Shown here: positions 36,650 to 44,595 of the stretch, piece after piece | Layout of the letters: each line of letters starts with the position of its first letter | How positions within the stretch are numbered: the first letter of the stretch is position 1 | Assembly: GCA_944323935.1 (NCBI GenBank) | Contig: CALUUJ010000012.1 | Span: 1 to 64,000, forward strand | Reading direction: 5' to 3' | DNA length: 64,000 nucleotides | Origin: Candidatus Gastranaerophilales bacterium | GTDB taxonomy: Bacteria; Cyanobacteriota; Vampirovibrionia; Gastranaerophilales; Gastranaerophilaceae | Notes under the pieces: model-generated | Told to the model about the DNA's origin: nothing | Databases searched by the model: none | What the model saw: the letters and a program-made list of their open reading frames with translations, nothing else | Program-made: the position numbers and the translations under genes

Positions 36650-37708
36650 ATGAAAATTAATAGTGGCAGTATAAATAATTCACATTCTTATAAAGGTTTC
36701 TGGAACAATAAAGCAGTGTTAAAAGGTTTAGAAGCTATATCTGAACACGGAACTACTTTTGTTGCTGCAACAACTCTTGCAATGTCTACAGGGATAAGAC
36801 CAATTGCTATTAATTTGACTCCTGACGTAAAAAAAGAAAACAAACAATATGCAACTACTAATTCGATTGCATCAGGTTTAATAAAATTTGGTATAGTTGA
36901 AGCTATTGCGATTCCTATAGAAAATGCTGTTAAAAAAATAGATAAAAACCCTGAAAAATATTTAACACCACAAACAATAAAAGCATTGCAAGGAAATGCA
37001 AAAACTCTTGCTGAATCAAGAAGTTATAAATTTGCAACCCAGATATTAAAAATGGGAACAGGTCTAATTACTGCCATTCCAAAGGCAATGTTAACAGTTG
37101 CTTTAATACCTGTTATTATGAATAAATTATTTCCTAAGAAAGAAGAAAAGAAGCCAAACCTTAATGAACTAATTTATAGTAATGATAATAATATATTTTC
37201 ATCAGATTTTAATAACAAAGAATTAAAAACACCTTCTTTTAAAGGCGGCATAACAGAACAAACAGCCAAAGGTATCGGAAAAATATTAAATAATAATTCA
37301 GTACAGAATTTTGTAAAAAAATATTCTTCTCAAGATACTAATATTGCAAGGAATATATCTATTGCTACAGATGTTTTGCTTACTGCCTCTTTTATCCATA
37401 GAACGGTTAGAAGTGAGAAAATAGAAAAAGAACGTAAAAAGGCTCTTATATGCAATAATGTTATTTCCACAGGTATTACACTTGCAGGCGGATATTCAAT
37501 TGACAAACTAATTCAAAAAAATACAAATAAATTGATAGAAAATTTCAAAAAATCAAACGGCAATAATCCAAAACTAAATAAATATATTGAAGGCATAAAC
37601 ATATTAAGACCAACCATAATTTTTGCACTTCTTTATTATGGTGTTTTACCAATATTATCAACATACTTATCTGATAAAATAGATAAATTAACAGAAAGAA
37701 ACAAATAA
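36650..37708 (+). CDS. Hypothetical membrane-associated protein with SFKG motif
   Basis: A 352-aa protein that I do not recognise. Hydrophobic stretches occur at four places (TTFVAATTLAMSTG, LITAIPKAMLTVALIPVIMN, ISTGITLAGGY, TIIFALLYYGVLPILS). A loop near residue 200 carries TPSFKGG, the short motif seen in other orphan proteins of the window. The start is taken at the ATG 36650; an in-frame TTG at 36626 would add eight residues, and neither has a clear ribosome site. It lies between pnuC and a small metalloprotease-like gene. Confidence 0.6.
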   Translation: MKINSGSINNSHSYKGFWNNKAVLKGLEAISEHGTTFVAATTLAMSTGIRPIAINLTPDVKKENKQYATTNSIASGLIKFGIVEAIAIPIENAVKKIDKNPEKYLTPQTIKALQGNAKTLAESRSYKFATQILKMGTGLITAIPKAMLTVALIPVIMNKLFPKKEEKKPNLNELIYSNDNNIFSSDFNNKELKTPSFKGGITEQTAKGIGKILNNNSVQNFVKKYSSQDTNIARNISIATDVLLTASFIHRTVRSEKIEKERKKALICNNVISTGITLAGGYSIDKLIQKNTNKLIENFKKSNGNNPKLNKYIEGINILRPTIIFALLYYGVLPILSTYLSDKIDKLTERNK

Positions 37709-37764
37709 CTTGAAAACATATAATGCACCTGCTATAATTATAGCAGTAAAGGGGTGTTCGTATT

Positions 37765-38145
37765 TTGATTAGTTCTTTAGGTTTAAGTTCCAGCAATCTA
37801 TATGCGCAGCAGAAAAAAAACTTTATAAACCAGCGTCACGATGAAATATATGCTCATGAAAAGGCACATAAAAATGCCGCAGGTTCTTTAGGCGGACCTA
37901 TTGTTATAGAAAAAAATAGTCAAGGAATACCTACAGGCGGTCATATTAATATAAAAATGCCTGTCTTAGATAAAGAAAATCCTGATAAAACAATAAAACA
38001 TGCAGATACTGTTATAAAAGCAGCAATGGCACCTGGTGACCCATCAGAACAAGATTATAAAGTTGCTGCTGAAGCAAAATCTATAAAAAACAAAGCTAAG
38101 AATTATCAAAAACAATCTGGTCAAAGATTAAATATTCTTGCTTAA
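37765..38145 (+). CDS. Small SprA-related putative metalloprotease
   Basis: A 126-aa protein with HExxH as H31-E-K-A-H35 (YAHEKAHKNAAG), followed by GGxIxI-type strands (TGGHINIKMPV) and the run AAMAPGDPSEQDYKVAAEA. This order matches the SprA-related family (PF12118-type), which has an HExxH and a conserved APxxPSxQD segment. Most members are longer; here only the core is present. It starts with TTG after AGGGG. The substrate is unknown. Confidence 0.72.
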   Translation: MISSLGLSSSNLYAQQKKNFINQRHDEIYAHEKAHKNAAGSLGGPIVIEKNSQGIPTGGHINIKMPVLDKENPDKTIKHADTVIKAAMAPGDPSEQDYKVAAEAKSIKNKAKNYQKQSGQRLNILA

Positions 38146-38261
38146 AAGATTGTAATTTATAATTTTTGCTTATATTCAGCATTATACAATTCAATGAACC
38201 TAAAACATAAATATATAATAAACAAAAAGACTAAGAATCTGAAAGATGAGACAGCATTTTT

Positions 38262-39383
38262 TTACTTTTTGTTTAGAAATTCTTTTTTTAAGGGTCTTAG
38301 CGGATTATATAGCATAAATAATTCTTCTGGTGAGAAATAAATTTTAGATTGTTCTTCCGAAGAAAAACCTTCCTTTTCAATTCTATATAAACAATAAGGA
38401 TTACATCTTCCCCCCAGAACTGTAGCAGACCTTATACACCCACCTTTGCAGACAGCATTATATATACAATCCTTACAATAGCCTGTAAGCATGGAGCAAT
38501 CAAATCGTCTATTATAACTGAATGAATTTCTATCATTCCAAATCTCATACAAAGATCTTTCGTGTGTATTACCTTCAATATATTGATCCATTTGCAAAGA
38601 TAAACAACCTCGTACTGAACCATCACTGCCAATACCAATTGTTTTCATTCCAGCGTGACAACCCCACCAAGGCCCCTGAACTTTTTGTCCTAGTTCACCT
38701 AAATATCCAATTACATCAGCACCAGAGATTTTATCAAAATATTTTCCATATTTTTGTCTGGTTTCAAGGATAAACTTAGCAATCTCAAAAAACTGAGCTT
38801 CAGTAACCATTGTATTTCTGGGCATACGTCCTATATGATCTCCGTACTGAATCTGCCATAATCTAACTTTGTTTTTTATCAGAAATTCACGGATTTTTCC
38901 TAATTGATTAAAATTTAATTTATGTACAGTTGTCACAATACTCGGAGGGATAGAATGCTCATTCAAAAGTCTAATTGCATCTTTAACATGTTCAAAAACA
39001 CCTTGTTTCCCTCTTATATAGTCATGTAAATATGGATCAGCAGCATCTAAACTAATTCCATATGCAATTGGCTTAATAGCAGCAATAACTTTTATTGTTT
39101 CAGCATCTAATAAATAACCATTAGAAATAAATGCAACATTCATACCGCATCTTTTTATCATAGTTCCGATAGCACCGATATCTTTTCGCATTAATGGTTC
39201 ACCACCGGACAATATAACAGTTTTACACCCAATATCTGCCAAATCTTCTATTATTTCAAAGCATTCAGCAGTAGTAAGCTGATTATCTTTTTCAATACTT
39301 GCACAATCAGATCCACAATGTATACAATTAACATTACATTTAAAAGTTATCTCCCATATAGCAGTATCTGGCTGATATCTCAT
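38262..39383 (-). CDS. Radical SAM/SPASM enzyme, candidate peptide maturase
   Basis: A 373-aa radical SAM protein. The [4Fe-4S] motif is C16-x3-C20-x2-C23 (CNVNCIHC), with SGGEPLMRKD near residue 60. The C-terminal SPASM domain for auxiliary clusters starts at WWGCHAGMKTIGIGSDGSVRGC and ends with CKDCIYNAVCKGGC. SPASM enzymes modify ribosomal peptides (PqqE, MftC, streptide- and triceptide-type enzymes) or activate sulfatases. A small protein with three AMYGI repeats starts 148 nt away on the other strand and is a candidate substrate. The start is taken at ATG 39383; a GTG two codons upstream is possible. Confidence 0.88.
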   Translation of the reverse strand: MRYQPDTAIWEITFKCNVNCIHCGSDCASIEKDNQLTTAECFEIIEDLADIGCKTVILSGGEPLMRKDIGAIGTMIKRCGMNVAFISNGYLLDAETIKVIAAIKPIAYGISLDAADPYLHDYIRGKQGVFEHVKDAIRLLNEHSIPPSIVTTVHKLNFNQLGKIREFLIKNKVRLWQIQYGDHIGRMPRNTMVTEAQFFEIAKFILETRQKYGKYFDKISGADVIGYLGELGQKVQGPWWGCHAGMKTIGIGSDGSVRGCLSLQMDQYIEGNTHERSLYEIWNDRNSFSYNRRFDCSMLTGYCKDCIYNAVCKGGCIRSATVLGGRCNPYCLYRIEKEGFSSEEQSKIYFSPEELFMLYNPLRPLKKEFLNKK

Positions 39384-39467
39384 AATCACTATTTTCTATA
39401 ATTGAGTACTATACGAGAATTATAAAACATTATACTTAATTTGTAAATTTTTATAACAAAGTCTTTT

Positions 39468-39473
39468 TATAAT
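39468..39473 (+). promoter_or_regulatory. -10 box upstream of the AMYGI-repeat gene
   Basis: A perfect TATAAT lies 58 nt before the GTG start at 39532. A TTGTAA at 39441-39446 is 21 nt away, too far for a normal -35 box, so the promoter is only tentative. Confidence 0.35.
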
Positions 39474-39531
39474 ATAAAGATTAATAAAAAAGAATGTCGA
39501 TAATAATAATGTCAAAAAAGGAGATAATACA

Positions 39532-39936
39532 GTGGATTTTAATTTTTCAGAAATATCAAAAAATATTATCAAAGCATTAAGTAACAAACAAGATAATGAT
39601 GAAGCAAAAAATATTTCTCAAAACAATAAAGGAAATGAAGAAATATCAATATTCGAAGATACTGATGCTATGGCTATGTATGGCATTTCTTTATATAAAG
39701 ATGGCGATACACAACCACAAATTAAAGATAATGAAATGCCAGATCCACTAGCTATGTACGGTATTACCCTGAATAACGACAATGATACACAAAGAATAGA
39801 AGAAACTACGCCTGATATATTAGCAATGTATGGTATTACTACTATTACAAATGAAGAAATCGAAGAACAAAAAGGTAATAATATAATAACAATTTATCGA
39901 AATATACTTAAAAGCATTATAGAAAAACTAAAATAA
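39532..39936 (+). CDS. Small protein with three AMYGI repeats, candidate RiPP precursor
   Basis: A 134-aa acidic protein without cysteine. It holds three copies of a motif AMYGI[S/T] at residues 48-52, 74-78 and 98-102, spaced 26 and 24 residues, each preceded by D-x-[M/L/I] and followed by polar residues. The N-terminus (FSEISKNIIKAL) and C-terminus (IYRNILKSIIEKLK) form amphipathic helices. The start is a GTG supported by AAAGGAG 8 nt upstream. Divergent neighbour: a SPASM radical SAM enzyme. Repeated short aromatic motifs next to such an enzyme are typical of multi-core modified peptides, with Tyr as a possible crosslink site. It could equally carry unmodified binding motifs. I know of no named family for it. 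Confidence 0.65.
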   Translation: MDFNFSEISKNIIKALSNKQDNDEAKNISQNNKGNEEISIFEDTDAMAMYGISLYKDGDTQPQIKDNEMPDPLAMYGITLNNDNDTQRIEETTPDILAMYGITTITNEEIEEQKGNNIITIYRNILKSIIEKLK

Positions 39937-40014
39937 TAACATATATCTTAATTATTTAATACTAAGAAAAAACTTCCTGTTAGAATATTTAAAACATAAT
40001 GTATAAATATTACA

Positions 40015-40905
40015 TCAAAAATATTTTCTTAATCCAAACGAAAGAATAACACCACTTCTTCCGCCATTCCTTATTGTTGTTTGTATATAACCGGTATAAT
40101 CCTCACCCACAGACTTCTGTATTCCAACACCATATTGAACATAAGGTTTTAAACTTATTTCACCAAGAATGACATCATTAGGAGAAAATCTTGAAGCATT
40201 TAATATATTCCAAACCTGTTGTACGCCAATATATGGTTGCCAACCGTTATCCAGATTGGCAGTTAACTTTAAACCAGGCATTAATTGAATTGAATATATA
40301 GGATCTGACTTTACAACAACATTTTGAGCATTTACATAATCAAAAGTATTAGCCCAAAGATATGCACCTAGAAAACTCGGTTGGAATGAAAGTTTTTTAT
40401 CTAACAGTTCAAAATTATAACCTGTTTTTATTGCTGCAGTTGCATTTATCATAGAAAAATTCAGATTTTCAAATGAACTTTTTGCAACAGCATTCACTGC
40501 TCCAACATTAGTAAGAATACCAAGAAAAAAGTTTTCTCTAAAAAAAACTCCGGATACTCCCAGTTGCCCCCCATTTTGAAATATTGTTCTTGCACTATAT
40601 TTTTGTCTTGAACCGGTATAACCTGTATGAAAAGTTAATACAGCATCCCAATCATTGCCTAAATTTATTACATTAGTATCATAACCAATATATGCGCCAT
40701 AAGCGGTGTTATGTACTATATTTCCGCTTTCAAGTTCTATTGTTTCAAAAGCACTGTAAGGCTTAAACCATATACTTTCAGTTTTAGTAGAACGTTGTTC
40801 AGGAGAGAAGGTAGATACAGAACCATTTGGTACTGTTACGGCAAAAACCTTTACCGAAAATAACATTAAAAAAAATAGAACAACTATAAATTTTTCTTTA
40901 AACAC
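40015..40905 (-). CDS. Autotransporter-type outer-membrane beta-barrel protein
   Basis: A 296-aa protein with a signal peptide (hydrophobic VVLFFLMLFSVKVFA, cut expected after residue 22) and no passenger domain. The rest alternates short amphipathic strands (SIWFKPYSAFETIEL, YGAYIGYDTNV, AVLTFHTGYTGSRQ) and ends in aromatic F (LRKYF), the signal for outer-membrane barrel assembly. It resembles the translocator part of autotransporters or a porin. The start is a GTG with AGGTT before it. It is direct evidence for an outer membrane. Confidence 0.75.
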   Translation of the reverse strand: MFKEKFIVVLFFLMLFSVKVFAVTVPNGSVSTFSPEQRSTKTESIWFKPYSAFETIELESGNIVHNTAYGAYIGYDTNVINLGNDWDAVLTFHTGYTGSRQKYSARTIFQNGGQLGVSGVFFRENFFLGILTNVGAVNAVAKSSFENLNFSMINATAAIKTGYNFELLDKKLSFQPSFLGAYLWANTFDYVNAQNVVVKSDPIYSIQLMPGLKLTANLDNGWQPYIGVQQVWNILNASRFSPNDVILGEISLKPYVQYGVGIQKSVGEDYTGYIQTTIRNGGRSGVILSFGLRKYF

Positions 40906-41061
40906 AAATTCAACCTTTCGGTCGAATTTACCATTAATAAAAAAAAAAATCGTCGCTCTTAAGTATATATATGATTATTTATAAAAAATAATTATTCTGA
41001 ATAGTCAATTATTATAAAAAATTTTTTTTTATTATATATAAGGAATTAAGAGTTGATAATA

Positions 41062-41968
41062 ATGTTGAACAATATATGCAATAGTAATATAGAGATAAAT
41101 CCATCTGGCACTAGTGCCAACTTATTTCCAAATTCTAATATATTATTAGATAAAATTAACAAACAAATTTTTAATAACATAAATAAAGTAGAAGATGATT
41201 CTTCTGACATTGCAGTTATCGCACATAGAGGATATAGTTCAGAAGCACCTGAAAATACAATTCCGGCATTTATTCTGGCAGCAGAAAATGGTTACGATAC
41301 GGTTGCAATGGACTAAAGATTCCGTTCCTGTTTTATTACATGACAATACTATAAATAGAACAGCAAGAAGAGAAAACGGATGGGGATTTTTATTCAGAAG
41401 AAAATGTTCTAATTATACTTTCGAAGAACTGCAAAGATTAGATTTTGGTTCTTGGAAAGGAGAAGAATATAAAGGAACAAAAATACCATCTTTTTATGAA
41501 GCTCTGGACTGCAGTAATGAATATGATTTAAACATGTATGTTGAATTAAAAGAAGACAGTAATTTTGATTCAGAAAAGGCAAAGATTCTGGCTGAAGCAG
41601 TTAAAGAAGCAGGTATGGAAGATAAAATAACTTGGATAAGTTTCAATCCGGAATATCTAAAAATGATGAGTGAACTTATGCCTGAATCAAGGCTTGGTTA
41701 TTTATATGAGAAAGAACCTGATGCAAAAACAATTCAAACACTACAAGACTTAAAGACAGAAAATAATGAAGTATTTTTGGATATAAAAGCATCTAAAATG
41801 ACAGATAAAGCAGATGAACTATTAGATAATGCCGGTTTTGATTTTGAAGCCTGGACTGTTGATGATGAACAAACATTAGAAGCAATATATTCATATGAAT
41901 GCATAGGAATTACTACTAATAAACTTACTGAAGACCAAATTGATAATATCGTTAATTCTTTTGAATGA
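41062..41968 (+). pseudogene. Glycerophosphodiester phosphodiesterase, interrupted by a frameshift
   Basis: The first frame (41062-41316) has the GDPD start IAHRGYSSEAPENTIPAF with both catalytic parts, then runs into a stop after NGYDTVAMD. The second frame continues the same fold from about 41305 (WTKDSVPVLLHDNTINRT) to 41968, including YVELKED, and ends properly. Functional enzymes have an ExD metal motif plus a few residues just at the break (compare ELDVQLTKDG). Reading GCAATGGACT here fits a small deletion between two AATGGA-like repeats, removing metal ligands. The product is therefore probably inactive, unless this is a sequencing error. The N-terminal 45 residues before HRG are an unusual extension. 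Confidence 0.8.
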
Positions 41969-42040
41969 TTAAACTGATATTTTTATATTGATGTTGTAAA
42001 ATAATCTAATAAGATATTGAAGTTTATTATAAAGGTTGTT

Positions 42041-42943
42041 ATGGAACTTAATACACAAAAAAAATTTGCCGCAGGACTGTCTATTACATCCAATGCAATA
42101 ATAATACTTTTAAAGATTGTTGCCGGAATTATCTCGGGAAGCATAAGTATAATATCAGAAGCAATTCATTCTTTTTCAGATTTCTTAGCATCAGTTTTAA
42201 CCTTTTTTGCAGTATCACGTTCAAGTGAACCTGCAGATAAAGATCATCCTTTTGGACATGGCAAATATGAAGATATGTCCGGCTTCATTGAAGGAGGATT
42301 AATTATTCTTGCAGGACTATACATAATATATGAATCTGCAAAAAAATTAATTTGGGGTTACAAATTAGAATTTGATTCTTTGCTCGGCATTTATGTAATG
42401 GCATTTGCGGTTATTGCAAATTTTATAGTAAGCAGTTATTTATTTTATATCGCCAAAAAATCTGATTCTGTTTCATTATATGCAGATGCAGAACACTTAA
42501 GAACTGATATTTTTTCCTCTTTGGGTGTATTAATCGGTTTAATACTTATTAAGATAACAGGTATTGTAATTCTTGACCCTATAATCGCAATAATTGTCGC
42601 CATCATAATTATTAAAGCAGGATATTCTATATCTAAAGATACATTAAACAATTTATTGGATGGCTCTTTACCCGAGGACGATATAGAAAAAATAAAAGAG
42701 ATATTAAACAATAATTTATCAATAAAAGGTTTTAAAGATATAAAAGCAAGAAAAGTTGGTCAATGTAAGGATATAGAAATAACTATTTTCTTTGAACCAA
42801 ATCTAACAATAGCTCAATGCCATAAAATCTGTGATGAAATAGAAGAAGAAATAGCAAAAAGTTTTTCTAATATAACAATAATTATTCATCCTGAACCAGA
42901 GAATTTAGAAAAAAAAGATAATAAAATGACTTTAAGTTGTTAA
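42041..42943 (+). CDS. Cation diffusion facilitator family transporter
   Basis: A 300-aa CDF-family metal/proton antiporter of the inner membrane, exporting Zn, Fe or Mn. Six hydrophobic segments, with metal-site residues visible as HSFSD in helix 2 (SEAIHSFSDFLAS), DHPFGHGKYE in the loop and HLRTD in helix 5 (ADAEHLRTDIFSS), then a cytoplasmic C-terminal domain with IEITIFFEPNLTIAQCHKICDEIE. The H/D pairs are closest to the Zn/Fe subgroup. The start at 42041 has AAAGG 6 nt upstream; an in-frame TTG at 42017 is less likely. Confidence 0.92.
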   Translation: MELNTQKKFAAGLSITSNAIIILLKIVAGIISGSISIISEAIHSFSDFLASVLTFFAVSRSSEPADKDHPFGHGKYEDMSGFIEGGLIILAGLYIIYESAKKLIWGYKLEFDSLLGIYVMAFAVIANFIVSSYLFYIAKKSDSVSLYADAEHLRTDIFSSLGVLIGLILIKITGIVILDPIIAIIVAIIIIKAGYSISKDTLNNLLDGSLPEDDIEKIKEILNNNLSIKGFKDIKARKVGQCKDIEITIFFEPNLTIAQCHKICDEIEEEIAKSFSNITIIIHPEPENLEKKDNKMTLSC

Positions 42944-42978
42944 AAAAAATTATAGGTAATATAATTTTATATAAAAAA

Positions 42979-43065
42979 GGAGAGATGTCCGAGCGGTTTA
43001 AGGTGCAAATCTCGAAAATTTGTGCAGGGGCGACCTTGCCGAGGGTTCGAATCCCTCTCTCTCCG
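42979..43065 (+). tRNA. tRNA-Ser (anticodon CGA)
   Basis: An 87-nt class II tRNA. Acceptor arms GGAGAGA (42979-42985) and TCTCTCC (43058-43064), discriminator G. Anticodon stem CAAAT/ATTTG encloses CTCGAAA, giving CGA. Long variable arm and T arm GAGGG-TTCGAAT-CCCTC. CCA is not encoded; a T run follows. Confidence 0.95.
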
Positions 43066-43094
43066 TTTTTTTTATTTTTTTGAAGATATAAAAG

Positions 43095-43158
43095 GGATGA
43101 GAACCCTCACAAAACGAAGTTTTGTCTTTAGGTTCGAGCGCGAGTGAGCAGAGGCTGA
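43095..43158 (+). repeat. Post-tRNA nested-hairpin repeat, copy 2
   Basis: Same element as at 33625-33684. GAACC (43101-43105) pairs with GGTTC (43131-43135) around ACAAAAC-GAA-GTTTTGT (43109-43125), then a tail GAGCGCGAGTGAGCAGAGGC plus TGA. The linkers differ from copy 1 (CTC and CTTTA here, C and AAAA there), while the stems and tail are identical. Confidence 0.85.
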
Positions 43159-43260
43159 GGAAATATCATTATTCTATACTCTATAGATTTTTTATAATGA
43201 CTTTTTACAAAAATATAAAAACAGGCAATAAATTATATTGTAATCTTTTATAAATTTGCA

Positions 43261-43917
43261 ATGAACATTTCAGATGTAAATTCTAATATTTCTTTTTGCA
43301 GCATAAAACAAGACAAAATTTTATGCGAAAAAATGATGAAACAATTCAGAAGCCAATACCCAATTAACTTTCATTCTCCGAGCAAAATTGAATGCGCTTT
43401 TGAAAAACACAGTAATAATGTTAGGTATAACGGAATAAATCAAAAACTTGTCAGACTATGGCATAAATATACTAACTCTTTAGCAGAAGTTAGAGATAGC
43501 CTTAGAACAACTTTCTGGGATGATTATATAAACCTAATAAAAACTGCCGTAATGTCTAAAAAAACTGCAAACTGCAGTGAACAAGCAAAATTATTACAAG
43601 ATATATTCTTGAAAAATGGGAAAAAAGCTCACTTGGTTTCAATGGAAATACTTGATAAAGAAGGTTTTATAAAAAAGATAAATGGGACACATACATTTGT
43701 AGTTACAGGTCTAAGAAATGGAGCCGATTATAAAAATCCTAAAACTTGGGGAAGCAAAGCCATTGTTGTTGATCCCTGGTCTAATCTCATTATGAATGCT
43801 ACTGAAGCAATTGATTATTTTAAAGGAGTTCTAAATTACAATTCCCAAAATAACACAATTGTATTTCGAAATAACGATTTAGTAAATGTCGAAAAATATT
43901 TAGGACAAAAACACTAA
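43261..43917 (+). CDS. Putative C/H/D cysteine-protease or transglutaminase-like protein
   Basis: A 218-aa protein of no family that I can name. Three conserved-looking spots fit a papain/transglutaminase-type triad in the right order: C105 in TANCSEQAKLLQDIF (nucleophile at the start of a helix), H144 in NGTHTFVV (strand) and D171 in VVDPWSN (strand end). That pattern is common in transglutaminase-like and effector-type cysteine proteases. No signal peptide; the start MNISDVNSNISFCSI has the SF-type motif seen in other orphans. It follows the tRNA-Ser repeat and overlaps the convergent gene by 4 bp. Confidence 0.55.
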   Translation: MNISDVNSNISFCSIKQDKILCEKMMKQFRSQYPINFHSPSKIECAFEKHSNNVRYNGINQKLVRLWHKYTNSLAEVRDSLRTTFWDDYINLIKTAVMSKKTANCSEQAKLLQDIFLKNGKKAHLVSMEILDKEGFIKKINGTHTFVVTGLRNGADYKNPKTWGSKAIVVDPWSNLIMNATEAIDYFKGVLNYNSQNNTIVFRNNDLVNVEKYLGQKH

Positions 43918-44435
43918 TTCTTATTTATTTTCTTATCTTCAGCAGTTTCTTTAGCTATTAATACTTTCAGAACTCTAGCTCCAATATATAAACTTGTACC
44001 TATAGCAATAACTGCACCTGCTGTTCCCATAAATGATACGGCAATTGCTCCTGCTAAAGCGGCAGATAGTATACCTATCTGAAAAGAAGTTGATGCTCTA
44101 TCCTGTAATTGAGCTTCTTGTCTTGCAATTGCAGAAAAATCCGGTTTAGATTCCTTAACCAATTGATCCTGAGTAAAATTATTCATTGAACCAAAACTTG
44201 GGCTTTGAGTAGTTACTCTATCTGTAAATAATTTAGGTGCTAAAGCTTCTAATTTAGCAATATGGCTTTTTACCTCATATAAATCTTTTGTAAGCTGTCT
44301 ATCTAATGCAACTCTATCCTGACTACGCCGTTCTCTTCCTGAACGCCTATCGACCGCTACAGGAATATTTTGCTGCCTTCTATCTTCACTTGGTTTATAT
44401 TGAGGATATAGACTTGTTATTCTATGCATGCTCAC
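43914..44435 (-). CDS. Hypothetical protein with C-terminal hydrophobic hairpin
   Basis: A 173-aa protein that I do not recognise. The first 50 residues are very basic (DRRSGRERRSQDR), the middle has SPSFGSMNN, and residues 118-158 form two adjacent hydrophobic helices rich in Ala and Gly (ILSAALAGAIAVSFMGTAGAVIAIG). It may be a tail-anchored membrane protein. The start is a GTG because AGGTGA lies 5 nt before it; an ATG two codons later is too far from that site. Confidence 0.6.
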   Translation of the reverse strand: MSMHRITSLYPQYKPSEDRRQQNIPVAVDRRSGRERRSQDRVALDRQLTKDLYEVKSHIAKLEALAPKLFTDRVTTQSPSFGSMNNFTQDQLVKESKPDFSAIARQEAQLQDRASTSFQIGILSAALAGAIAVSFMGTAGAVIAIGTSLYIGARVLKVLIAKETAEDKKINKN

Positions 44436-44595
44436 TTAAATCACCTTTAGTTATTTTAATTATAAACAATATATTTTTTGCTAAAAATTATTGTTTATGT
44501 AAATATTCTTAAAATCCATCTGTTATTATAACAATAAAAAAATTTTTGGGCACTTTTATTAAATATATAGCTATAAATTAATTAAACAAAATACA

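Noticed and set aside
33788-38145. Toxin-immunity pair of the HEATH protein and PnuC-like neighbour
   Set aside because: PnuC-like proteins are nutrient carriers, and the order or spacing gives no sign of an immunity role.
41195-41304. Upstream part of the second GDPD frame as an independent start
   Set aside because: The residues before WTKDS do not resemble any protein and overlap the correct first frame, so it is one broken gene and not two.
33499-43065. Integrated element between the two tRNA genes
   Set aside because: No integrase, transposase or direct att duplication of a tRNA 3' end was found; the shared element lies outside the tRNA sequences.
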